Positions 22,306-29,721 of a DNA stretch of 37,423 nucleotides are shown piece after piece. Location of the stretch: assembly GCA_020630195.1 (NCBI GenBank), contig JAHDBV010000042.1, forward strand, positions 1 to 37,423, read 5' to 3'. This DNA is from Acidimicrobiales bacterium. GTDB taxonomy: Bacteria > Actinomycetota > Acidimicrobiia > Acidimicrobiales > SZUA-35. Position 1 is the first letter of the stretch; the number at the start of each line of letters is the position of its first letter. The notes beneath the pieces were generated by a model. That model was not told the DNA's origin. It saw only the letters and a program-made list of their open reading frames with translations, and did no database searches. The position numbers and the translations under genes were made by a program.

Positions 22306-23076
22306 ATGCAGATCTCTCTCGAAGGCCGCCGGGCGTTCGTCACCGCCGGTGGCGACGGCATGGGCCGCACCACCGCCATCACGATGCACGAGCTCGGGGC
22401 GGAGGTGTTCACCTGCGACATCGAACCGTCCGGCCTCGAGACCCTGCCCGAGGGCATCACGACCTGGACCTGCGACGTCACCGACTCCGGCGCGCTCGAC
22501 GCGATCTTCGACGAGATCCTGCCGGGTGGACTCGACATCCTCGTGAACAACGCCGGGGTCGGCGGGCCGACGAAGCTCGTCGAGGACATCACCGACGAGG
22601 AGTGGTCGCACACGATGGGCGTGTGCATCGACGCGCAGTTCTATTGCGCCCGTCGGGCCGTGCCGGTGTTCAAGGCCCAGCAGAGCGGAGTGATCATCAA
22701 CATGGTGTCGGCCGCCGGGATCCTCGGCTTCCCCGGCCGTTCGCCCTACGTCGCGGCGAAGTGGGCGGTCTCGGGCTTCACCGAGACCCTCGCCATGGAG
22801 CTCGGCCCCGACAACATCCGCGTCAACGGGATCGTGCCCGGCAACGTCAACGGCGACCGGATGGAGCGGGTGATCGCGAATCACGCCGAGCTCGAGGGCC
22901 TGACCAACGACGAGGTGCGGCGGATGTACGCCATCGGCACGTCGATGCAGTGCTACGTCGACCCCCAGGAGATCAGCGACCTCATCATGTTCCTGGTGAG
23001 CGACTACGGCCGACACATCTCGGGTCAGATCATCGGTGTCGACGGCAACACCGAGACGCTCTACCCGCGCAGCTGA
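22306..23076 (+). CDS. Short-chain dehydrogenase/reductase (classical SDR)
   Basis: This 256-residue NAD(P)-dependent dehydrogenase has the cofactor motif TAGGDGMG (T-G-x3-G-x-G variant), an acidic residue after the second strand (TCDIEPS, D favours NAD), NNAGVGG, catalytic Ser in NMVSAAGILGFPG, and YVAAK with catalytic Tyr and Lys. It ends with 'HISGQIIGVDGNTETLYPRS', near the usual C-terminal 'sGq.i.vDGG'. GAAGG lies about ten bases before the ATG at 22306, and the gap to the sulfotransferase is 27 bases. The substrate is unknown; the neighbour suggests a hydroxyl next to a sulfo- or sulfated group. Confidence 0.92.
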   Translation: MQISLEGRRAFVTAGGDGMGRTTAITMHELGAEVFTCDIEPSGLETLPEGITTWTCDVTDSGALDAIFDEILPGGLDILVNNAGVGGPTKLVEDITDEEWSHTMGVCIDAQFYCARRAVPVFKAQQSGVIINMVSAAGILGFPGRSPYVAAKWAVSGFTETLAMELGPDNIRVNGIVPGNVNGDRMERVIANHAELEGLTNDEVRRMYAIGTSMQCYVDPQEISDLIMFLVSDYGRHISGQIIGVDGNTETLYPRS

Positions 23077-23078
23077 GC

Positions 23079-24089
23079 TCAGCCGACGACGTCCGGGTAG
23101 TGGCGGGCCGCCACATCGGGATGCGAACGCAGGCGCACCTTCAGGTTGTTCTCGCCGAACAGCGTGTGGATCGGCTCACCCTTCAGGTCGACGGTGTCGG
23201 GGCGGGTCCGCCCGGCGAGCTCCGCCGGTAGCTCGATCGGTTCGAACGTCGACTCGAACGCGGGGTTGAAGAACAGTGCGACGGACAGACGGTCGCGCTC
23301 ACCGGTGGGGCTGACCACGCGGTGCGGCGTCGCCCGGAGGTAGCCACTCGTCGCCGTCTGCATCATGGCCCCGAGGTTCATCACGTAGGCGCCCGGCTGG
23401 GGCTCGACGAGCACCATCTCGTCGCCGAGCTGGACCTCCAGGCCCGCCACCTCGTGCTGCAGGATGAACGTGAGCACGCCCGAGTCGTGGTGGAGGCCCA
23501 CACCCTGGTCGGAGTCGGGGTTGCCGGTGGGGTAGCGGATGATCTTGGCGTGGAGATCGTGGGTCGGGATGAAGGCGTGGTCGAAGGCGTCGGCGGTCTG
23601 GCCGAGGCCACGGGCCAGTGCACGCAGCACCTCCACACCGACGGTGTGCATCGCGTCGAGCCACGCCAGCGCCGTCGGGCCGAGTTCGGGGAGCGAGGCC
23701 GGCCACTGGTTCGGGCCACGCAACCGCAACCAGGCGGGACCGTCGTGGCCGGGTGGGGGAGCGGTCTGCTCGGGGCCGAAGTCGAGCTGGTCCCGCCAGT
23801 CGGCGGTGCCCTGGGTCCGTTCGTCGCCGAGGCGGGTGTAGCCCCGGAACGCGGCGCTGTTGGTGAGCGCGAGTGCCTCTCGTTCGGGCAGCGGAAGCGC
23901 GAGGAACGCCTCGGACTGTGCGATGAGTCGGGCCTCGAGTTCGGGTGGCACCCCGTGGCCGACGAGATGGGCGAAGCCGACGTCGTGGCAGGCGTCGCGG
24001 AGCTCGTCCACGAACCGTCCGGCCGCGGCCGAATCGGGGTCCTGGAGGAACGGGGCGATGTCGAGCATCGGGATCGCACGATCGGGCAT
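23079..24089 (-). CDS. 2-oxoglutarate/Fe(II)-dependent oxygenase (isopenicillin-N-synthase family)
   Basis: This 336-residue protein has an N-terminal DIOX_N domain ('IPMLDIAPFLQDPDSAAAGRFVDELRDACHDVGFAHLVGHGVP') and a C-terminal jelly roll with the iron triad H200-x-D202 (HHDSG) and H256 (TPHRV). R267-x-S269 (RLS) binds 2-oxoglutarate. 'FFNPAFEST' follows. Length is typical of plant- and microbe-type 2OG hydroxylases. The start ATG at 24087-24089 begins directly ahead of the fold. It is divergent from an AraC regulator that may control it, and convergent (two bases between stops) with the SDR. Confidence 0.92.
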   Translation of the reverse strand: MPDRAIPMLDIAPFLQDPDSAAAGRFVDELRDACHDVGFAHLVGHGVPPELEARLIAQSEAFLALPLPEREALALTNSAAFRGYTRLGDERTQGTADWRDQLDFGPEQTAPPPGHDGPAWLRLRGPNQWPASLPELGPTALAWLDAMHTVGVEVLRALARGLGQTADAFDHAFIPTHDLHAKIIRYPTGNPDSDQGVGLHHDSGVLTFILQHEVAGLEVQLGDEMVLVEPQPGAYVMNLGAMMQTATSGYLRATPHRVVSPTGERDRLSVALFFNPAFESTFEPIELPAELAGRTRPDTVDLKGEPIHTLFGENNLKVRLRSHPDVAARHYPDVVG

Positions 24090-24191
24090 GGTGGACACAG
24101 CTCCGTGAGGTCGGCCGTGGGGCGGGTCTACCGGCTCGGATCGGACGGCACCAACACGCCCGGCGTGCGGCGCTCTACGGTCGAGCCTCCG
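24090..24191. promoter_or_regulatory. Divergent region between the 2OG oxygenase and AraC genes
   Basis: This 102-base shared upstream region probably contains the AraC-type binding sites. On the plus strand TACGGT (24176-24181) is a TANNNT candidate -10 ten bases before the regulator's ATG. No clear repeat is visible. Confidence 0.35.
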
Positions 24192-25016
24192 ATGGCCGAT
24201 CCGATCACCCCGTCGCCGGCGTCGTCCGTCCGTGAGGTCGCCTACCGAGCGGACGACGGTGTCCGGCCCCTCGACGTGTTCCGACTCTCGTCCCTGCGCG
24301 ACCGGATGGCGTGGGACGGGCCGCCGTCCTACGAGCGGACCGACTTCGACCTGCTGATCCTGCCGATCGAGGGGGTCGGCACCCACGAGGTGGACTTCGA
24401 GACGGTGACGATCGACCCGATGCGCTGGCTCCACGTGCGTCCGGGGCAGGTGCATCGCTGGCACCCCGACGACTACGACGCCACGCTCGTGCTGTTGGCG
24501 CCCCGACCCGGTGCCGGCGGCGGGCCGCCCGGTCCGCATCTGCTCGATGTCGCCGATCTGTCGGGGGCCGAGCCGTTGCGTCGGCTCCTCGAGGACGACC
24601 GGCGGGCCGACCTCGACCGGACCGCCGCCCGGGCACTCGCGATGCTCGTCGTCGGTTGGCTCGATCTGGACCGCCTCGCCGAGCGCGATGTCGAGCCGCT
24701 CCACGCGGGGTTCCGGCGCCTGCTCGACGACGACGAGGTGCCGCATCCACGTCGGGTGGTCGATCTCGCCCGGCGTCTCCACTGCTCACCGCGCACGCTG
24801 GCCCGAGCCTGCGAACGAGCCGGTGCGCCGACACCGAAACGCATGATCGACGAACACACGGTGTTGGAGGCGCAACGCCGTCTCGCGCTGCCGGGGTCGA
24901 CGGTGTCGGCCACGGCCGCCGCCCTCGGCTTCGACGAGCTCACGAACTTCACGAAGTTCTTCCGGCGCCTGACGGGCACGACGCCGACGGCATGGCAGGA
25001 GCGATCGCGGGACTGA
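24192..25016 (+). CDS. AraC-family transcriptional regulator
   Basis: This 274-residue regulator has an N-terminal AraC-type sensing region ('MRWLHVRPGQVHRWHPDDYDATLVLLAP', a cupin-like H-rich turn) and a C-terminal double helix-turn-helix from about residue 180 ('RRVVDLARRLHCSPRTLARACERAGAPTPKRMIDE'). The second HTH ends with the family hallmark 'ATAAALGFDELTNFTKFFRRLTGTTPTAWQ'. The start ATG 24192 follows from domain length; a GTG nine codons earlier is possible. Its position, divergent from the 2OG oxygenase, makes that gene the first candidate target. Confidence 0.92.
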   Translation: MADPITPSPASSVREVAYRADDGVRPLDVFRLSSLRDRMAWDGPPSYERTDFDLLILPIEGVGTHEVDFETVTIDPMRWLHVRPGQVHRWHPDDYDATLVLLAPRPGAGGGPPGPHLLDVADLSGAEPLRRLLEDDRRADLDRTAARALAMLVVGWLDLDRLAERDVEPLHAGFRRLLDDDEVPHPRRVVDLARRLHCSPRTLARACERAGAPTPKRMIDEHTVLEAQRRLALPGSTVSATAAALGFDELTNFTKFFRRLTGTTPTAWQERSRD

Positions 25017-25137
25017 CGGATCCGATCGGGACCCATTCCCCGGCCCGCCGATCCTGCCGAAACCTTGCCGATTCGTTGGCCGGGGCTGAGCAGTCGGCGT
25101 CGACGGTGGAGGAAACCTCATCGAAAGGGTTCCTCCC
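25017..25137 (+). promoter_or_regulatory. Upstream region of the kinase island
   Basis: This 121-base spacer after the AraC gene must hold the promoter of the 25138-32477 gene cluster unless it is read through. I do not see a clear -35/-10. The last 30 bases form a hairpin (25108-25136). Confidence 0.35.
25108..25136 (+). promoter_or_regulatory. Hairpin directly before the kinase start codon
   Basis: GGAGGAAACC (25108-25117) pairs with GGGTTCCTCC (25127-25136) at nine of ten positions across a nine-base loop, and the ATG follows two bases later. The stem includes both the GGAGG and part of the AAAGGG that could serve as ribosome binding sites. It could therefore damp or regulate translation of the first gene of the island. 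Confidence 0.5.
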
Positions 25138-26601
25138 ATGTTCCACGACCACGACATCACTCCCGCCGATCTCCCCGCCGTTCCCGGCCTCGAGGTGCTC
25201 GACGTGGTCGCCCGCGGCGGCCACGGCACCGTGTACCGGGCCCGTCAGCTCGAACACGATCGGCTGGTGGCGCTGAAGGTGCTCGACGGCCGGTTCGTCG
25301 ACGACGATCTGCGCCGCCGGTTCGACCGCGAGCGGCTGGCCCTCGGCCGCCTCTCCGACCATCCCGCCATCGTGGCGCTGCTCGACAGTGGCTTCACCGA
25401 GGCCGGTGCCCCGTACCTCCTGCTCGAGTACGCACCCGGCGGCACCTTGCGCACACATCTCGATCGCTTCGGTGCGATGTCGCTCGACGAGGCCACGGCA
25501 CTCGCCGTCAGCCTCGCCGCCGCCACCGAGCGGACCCACAACGCCGGTGTGGTGCACCGGGACATCAAGCCGGGCAACATCCTGCGCTCCGCCTACGACG
25601 GTTGGATGCTGACCGACTTCGGCATCGCCTCACTGCTCGATCGCTCGGCCACCACCGTCGTGCAGGTCAGCTACGCACACACCGCGCCGGAGACCTTCGA
25701 CGGCGGCCCGCCGAGTGCGACCGCGGACGTGTACGGGCTCGCCAGCGTGCTCGCCACCTGCCTGACCGCCGTCGAGCCGTTCGAGATGCTGCCCGACGAA
25801 GCGCCCGTGTCGGCGATGCGGCGGGTCATCACCGAGCCGTACCCCGACCTGCGCCGGGCCGGTGTCCCGGACGATCTGGCCGGTCTGCTCGAGATGGCGC
25901 TGAGCAAGGAACCGCTGCAGCGGCCGGTGTCGGCCCGCGCGTTCGCGGCGGCGCTCAACGACATCCGGGTCGCCCACGGCTTGATGCCGGTGGCTGTCCG
26001 CACCGGTGACGACGCCGCCGGGGGCGCGACCGTGGGGGTCGACCCCGCCGATCTGGCCGCGGTCCGGCCGAGCTGGTCCCATCCCGATGACGCGACGGCC
26101 GCCCCGACGACGGAGCGCCGCCGTGGCCCCCGGGCCCTCGTGGCCTTGGCGCTCCTCGTCCTCGCCGGCTTCGGCGTGGCCACGCTCGGTTCGGGCGTGC
26201 CCGACGGTGTGTCGGCCCCGCTCGAGCTCGCCGCCGCCGTGGTGCAGCAGGCGCCCGACGACGGCCCGGGCGGCCCGGGCGGGGGTGACGGCCCCGATGC
26301 CGAGCCGCCGACCGCGAACGCCACACCGGCCGCCGCCGGGCAGGCCGCCGCCGACGGCGATCCCGCGCCGCCCGCCGCCACCGTCAATGCCCAGGCCGCC
26401 AACGCCAACGCCAACGGCGACGGCAACGGCAACGGAAACGGGCCCGGAAACGGCCCCGCCGCCGACGGCGGCGGTGGAGGCAACGGTCCGGGCGACGGCG
26501 ACGGCGACGGTGGTGGCAACGGTCCCGGCGGGAACGGACGTGGCGGCGCCAACGGTGGCGGTGGCAACGGTGGTGGTCGTGGGAACGGCGGAGGCAACTG
26601 A
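25138..26601 (+). CDS. Membrane Ser/Thr protein kinase with Gly/Asn-rich extracellular tail
   Basis: This 487-residue Hanks-type kinase has a glycine loop ARGGHGTV (25-32), catalytic lysine K47 (VALKVL), HRDIKPGN (140-147), DFG (160-162) and APE (183-185), so all catalytic residues are present. After the kinase domain (to about 275) comes a charged linker, one transmembrane helix (about 333-351) and an extracytoplasmic tail of about 130 residues. The tail starts Ala/Pro-rich and ends almost purely Gly/Asn/Asp (about 405-487). There are no PASTA repeats, unlike PknB. It overlaps the FAD gene by one base and heads a seven-gene coupled cluster that also encodes a pseudokinase and an FHA protein. 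Confidence 0.92.
   Translation: MFHDHDITPADLPAVPGLEVLDVVARGGHGTVYRARQLEHDRLVALKVLDGRFVDDDLRRRFDRERLALGRLSDHPAIVALLDSGFTEAGAPYLLLEYAPGGTLRTHLDRFGAMSLDEATALAVSLAAATERTHNAGVVHRDIKPGNILRSAYDGWMLTDFGIASLLDRSATTVVQVSYAHTAPETFDGGPPSATADVYGLASVLATCLTAVEPFEMLPDEAPVSAMRRVITEPYPDLRRAGVPDDLAGLLEMALSKEPLQRPVSARAFAAALNDIRVAHGLMPVAVRTGDDAAGGATVGVDPADLAAVRPSWSHPDDATAAPTTERRRGPRALVALALLVLAGFGVATLGSGVPDGVSAPLELAAAVVQQAPDDGPGGPGGGDGPDAEPPTANATPAAAGQAAADGDPAPPAATVNAQAANANANGDGNGNGNGPGNGPAADGGGGGNGPGDGDGDGGGNGPGGNGRGGANGGGGNGGGRGNGGGN
26355..26598 (+). repeat. Low-complexity Gly/Asn/Asp-coding stretch in the kinase gene
   Basis: Short GGC-, AAC- and GAC-rich units (ggcaacgg, ggcgacgg and similar) are repeated irregularly and encode the Gly/Asn/Asp tail. 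Such tracts expand and shrink by slippage and the length may vary between strains. Confidence 0.75.
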
Positions 26602-28151
26602 TGCCCGCCGCCGACACGACGCCGCTCCCGGATCGGGTGCCGGCCGTCGATCCCCTCGAGCAGAAATCGTTGCTCGACGAGGTGACGGTCCGGCGATCCG
26701 GCCGGCGGATCCTGCGCCGCCGGTTCGTCACGATCGGTGCCGGCCTCGGGTCGCTCGCGATGGTGCACCTGTGGCGCCTCGCCGGCGTGGCCGACCGGGA
26801 CCTCTGTGCGATCGGTCCGCTCGACGCTCCGTCCGACACCTACGAGTACCTCGCCACGAACTCCCAGATCCCACGACACGAGCGGCTGCGGTCCGACTCG
26901 GGATCGACGATCGACGCCATCTGGGGATGGCCGGGGTACGCCCTGCGGGAGTCGGTCGCCGAGGTCGACCCCCGCCAGGCCGCCCGGGTGCTGACCGAGC
27001 CCCTGATGGCCGAGTTCTTCACACCCACCGCCGGCCAGGTCTATCGATCGGTCGACCGGGAGACGGCACGACTCGGCTGGGACCGGGTCCATCTGTCGGG
27101 TTGGGTCCGGCGGATCCGTCGGGCCGACGCCGGTGGCTATTGGATCCTGGTCGACGGCACCGACGGTGAGTCGCTCGCGGTGGCCGCCGAGCACGTGCAC
27201 GTCGCCATCGGGTATCCGGGCGTGGCGCTCCTGCCCGATCTGCAGGCGTTCCGGGCCCGCCACCCCGAAGCCGGCTTCCGGATCGCCAACGCCTACGAAC
27301 CCCACGGCCACCTCTACGACGAGCTCCGCCGTCGCCGGGCCACCGTGCTCGTGCGCGGCAGTGGCATCGTCGCCAGCCGCGTCCTGCAGCGACTGCTCGA
27401 CGACGTCGAACAGGTCGGGCTCGACGTCGAGGTGGTGCACCTGTTCCGCAACTACGTCGACGCGCCACAGGGCGCCAGCCGGCGCTTCCGCCGCCGGGGC
27501 GGCGGGGGCTTCGCCTACCAGGCCTTCAACTACCCGAAGGCCTGCTGGGGCGGTCAGCTCCGCGATCGGCTCGAGGCGACCGACGGCGCGGAGCGGGCCG
27601 ACCTCATCGACCGGATGGGCGGCACGAACACCGCACCGCGGCGCAGTTGGCGCCGGCAGCTCCGCCGTCACGGCCGCACCGGTACCTACCGCCAGATGTG
27701 TGGCGTCGTCGCCTCGGTCGAGGCGGTCGACGACGGGATCCGGACCACCATCCGCCGGGCCGACGGCCGGCTCGAGTCGCTCGACACCGCCTATGTGCTC
27801 GATGCCACCGGGCTCCAGGCCGACCCGACCACCCACCCGCTCTACGCCGACCTGATCGCCCGGTGCGGTGCTCGGCGCAATCCGAAGGGTCGGCTCGCCG
27901 TCGAGCCCTCGTTCGAGGTCTGCGGCACCCGATCGGGGACGGGGCGCATGTACGCCTCGGGAGCGATGACCCTCGGTGGCGCCTACGCCGGGGTCGACAG
28001 CTTCCTCGGCCTCCAGTACGCCGCCCTGCGAGCGGCCGACGACATGGCCGAGGCCGGTGCGCTGCCCCGGATCGGCCCACTCCGGTCGGCACGCGGCTGG
28101 TGGGGCTGGGCCCGCAACCGGTCCTACGACAGCGACGGGAGCATGCGATGA
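26601..28151 (+). CDS. FAD/NAD(P)-binding oxidoreductase, substrate unknown
   Basis: This 516-residue protein has a Rossmann motif GAGLGS (46-51) after a basic N-terminus (RRSGRRILRRRFVTI). A second dinucleotide-type strand-loop appears at 'ATVLVRGSGIVASRVLQRLL' (about residue 250). A C-terminal FAD segment 'RMYASGAMTLGGAYAGVDSFLGLQYAALRAADD' has the G(A)-x-D pattern that closes the FAD site in many flavoenzymes. The two-Rossmann layout suggests a flavin monooxygenase/NAD(P)H oxidoreductase type, but I do not recognise the family. The ATG overlaps the kinase stop by one base and its stop overlaps the next gene, so it is part of the kinase island. Confidence 0.75.
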   Translation: MPAADTTPLPDRVPAVDPLEQKSLLDEVTVRRSGRRILRRRFVTIGAGLGSLAMVHLWRLAGVADRDLCAIGPLDAPSDTYEYLATNSQIPRHERLRSDSGSTIDAIWGWPGYALRESVAEVDPRQAARVLTEPLMAEFFTPTAGQVYRSVDRETARLGWDRVHLSGWVRRIRRADAGGYWILVDGTDGESLAVAAEHVHVAIGYPGVALLPDLQAFRARHPEAGFRIANAYEPHGHLYDELRRRRATVLVRGSGIVASRVLQRLLDDVEQVGLDVEVVHLFRNYVDAPQGASRRFRRRGGGGFAYQAFNYPKACWGGQLRDRLEATDGAERADLIDRMGGTNTAPRRSWRRQLRRHGRTGTYRQMCGVVASVEAVDDGIRTTIRRADGRLESLDTAYVLDATGLQADPTTHPLYADLIARCGARRNPKGRLAVEPSFEVCGTRSGTGRMYASGAMTLGGAYAGVDSFLGLQYAALRAADDMAEAGALPRIGPLRSARGWWGWARNRSYDSDGSMR

Positions 28152-28582
28152 CCCCGACCCTGCTCGGCCGCCTCCAGACCCGCTGGGTCATGGTGTGGAC
28201 GGTCGGCCTCGTCTGGCTCCTGCTGGTCGGTCCGTTCCTGCCGTTCGCCGGTCCCGTCGCCGGGGTGTACCGCACCGGGTTGGCGACCCTCGTCGTCGTC
28301 GCCGTGGTCGGCACCGCCTGGGAGTTCGTCTACCACGCACTCCAGCAGCTCCGTTGGGACAAGGACTGGCCGACGTTGCTCGGCCTGGTGCTGGGCGTGA
28401 CCGAGGGCGTCGTCGCCCACCGGATCGTCAGCGCCGGCATCCCGTGGAGCACCCCGCCCGTCGACGCCGTTCCCTTCGCCTGGCAGTTCGGTTCCGTGTG
28501 GATCGCGATCTGGCTCGTCACGAACGGGCCCATCCGGATCCTCTTCCCCCGATGGCGGTTCGCCGGAGGGCGGTTCTGGTGA
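28148..28582 (+). CDS. Small membrane protein of the kinase island
   Basis: This 144-residue hydrophobic protein has about four predicted membrane segments: near residues 13-32, 43-60 (GLATLVVVAVVGTAWEFVYH), 76-95 and 115-130. A conserved-looking ERW-type loop 'LQQLRWDKDWPTLLG' lies between the second and third. I do not recognise the family. It starts at an ATG overlapping the FAD oxidoreductase stop and ends overlapping the GTG of the TSUP exporter, so it is probably made in equal amounts and may form a membrane partner of one of them. Confidence 0.8.
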   Translation: MTPTLLGRLQTRWVMVWTVGLVWLLLVGPFLPFAGPVAGVYRTGLATLVVVAVVGTAWEFVYHALQQLRWDKDWPTLLGLVLGVTEGVVAHRIVSAGIPWSTPPVDAVPFAWQFGSVWIAIWLVTNGPIRILFPRWRFAGGRFW

Positions 28583-29721
28583 CCGCGATGCTCCGCTCCG
28601 AGCCGTCGCCGCACGTGGCGCTGGCCGACCTCGCCCGTCGTCGCCGGGCGGAGCTCGCCCGCCTCGGCCGTCGTCGCCACGCCCTCCTCGTCGGCGCCGT
28701 GCTGCTCGCGTGGTCGCTCGTCGTCGCCGGCGACGGCCGACTCGACCGTGCGCTCGATCACCTGCCGGCCGCGGCCACGATGGTCCTCGGCAGCTTCGTC
28801 GCCGGCTCGACCCCGCAGGGCGGCGGCGCCGTGGCGTTCCCGGTGTTCACGAAACTCCTCGGGGTCGAGGCGGCCGACGCCCGCACCTTCAGCCTCGCCA
28901 TCCAGGCCGTCGGCATGGGTTCGGCCTCGGCGGCGATCGCCCTGACCGGACGGGCCGTCGATCGGCGGACCCTCCGGCTCACGGTGCCGGCGGCGATCGT
29001 CGGCTTCGGCGTCGGCAGTGTGCTGTTCGCACTCGTCAGCCCGCCCGGTGCGTACACGAAGGTCGTGTTCACCCTCGTCGTGGTCGCCGCCGGTGCCGCC
29101 ACCTGGTGGAGCCGGCGGCGTCCGGTGGTCGAGCATCTCGCCGCCGCACCGCTCGACGGACCGGCCGCCCGGCTCGGTGTCGTGCTGGTCGCGGCGCTCG
29201 GCGGTGTCGCCTCGGCACTGTTCGGGAGTGGCGCCGACGTCGCCGTGTATCTCGCCCTCACGGTCGTGCTCGGTGTGCGTCCCGGCGTGGGTGTGGCCAC
29301 CTCGGTGGTGACGATGGCGGCGGTCTCGCTGGTGGGCCTCGGAACGGCCTTGGCCACCGGCCGGCTCGTCGTGTCGGCCGGCGCCTCGCTCTCGAGCGAC
29401 GTGTTCGGGATGTGGCTCGCCGCCGTACCCGTCGTGGTCCTCGGTGCACCGTTGGGGTCGTGGTTCGCCAGCCGGATCTCCTCGGGTGGCCTGACGGCGT
29501 TCATCGTGACGCTCGCGGCGGCCGAGCTGATCTCGACGGCACTCTTCCTGTCCGAGCTGCGGACCGACCCGGCGCTGGCCGTGTTCGGCCTGGTGGGTCT
29601 CGGCGCCACCGTCGCCGGCGTGCATCGGCTCGTGGTCTGGCGTGATCGACTCGCCGTCGACCGGCGGCCTCCGGGGCGGAGCGTCCGCCGGCTCGACCTC
29701 GAACTGGCGGTGGCGCGATGA
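28579..29721 (+). CDS. TSUP family (TauE/SafE) membrane exporter
   Basis: This 380-residue protein has eight or so hydrophobic segments arranged as two related halves. The first half reads 'MVLGSFVAGSTPQGGGAVAFPVFTKLLGV' and the second VVLVAALGGVASALFGSGADVAVYLALTVVLGVRPGVGVATSVVTM, matching the paired TSUP motif ('G.lsGl.GiGGG.i.vP.l...g....A.atsl'). Family members move sulfite, sulfoacetate or other small sulfur and carboxylate anions. The GTG 28579 overlaps the previous stop; an ATG nine bases later is an alternative. It is flanked by and coupled to kinase-related genes, so its activity could be phosphorylation-controlled (inference). Confidence 0.88.
   Translation: MTAMLRSEPSPHVALADLARRRRAELARLGRRRHALLVGAVLLAWSLVVAGDGRLDRALDHLPAAATMVLGSFVAGSTPQGGGAVAFPVFTKLLGVEAADARTFSLAIQAVGMGSASAAIALTGRAVDRRTLRLTVPAAIVGFGVGSVLFALVSPPGAYTKVVFTLVVVAAGAATWWSRRRPVVEHLAAAPLDGPAARLGVVLVAALGGVASALFGSGADVAVYLALTVVLGVRPGVGVATSVVTMAAVSLVGLGTALATGRLVVSAGASLSSDVFGMWLAAVPVVVLGAPLGSWFASRISSGGLTAFIVTLAAAELISTALFLSELRTDPALAVFGLVGLGATVAGVHRLVVWRDRLAVDRRPPGRSVRRLDLELAVAR

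Noticed and set aside
25671..27836. Long minus-strand open frame opposite the kinase and FAD genes
   Set aside because: Proline- and glycine-dominated low-complexity translation mirrors the kinase tail; the plus-strand genes have clear catalytic motifs.
28330..29625. Minus-strand open frame opposite the TSUP gene
   Set aside because: Highly charged His/Arg/Glu/Gly translation with no motif; the plus strand encodes a clear membrane protein with family motifs.
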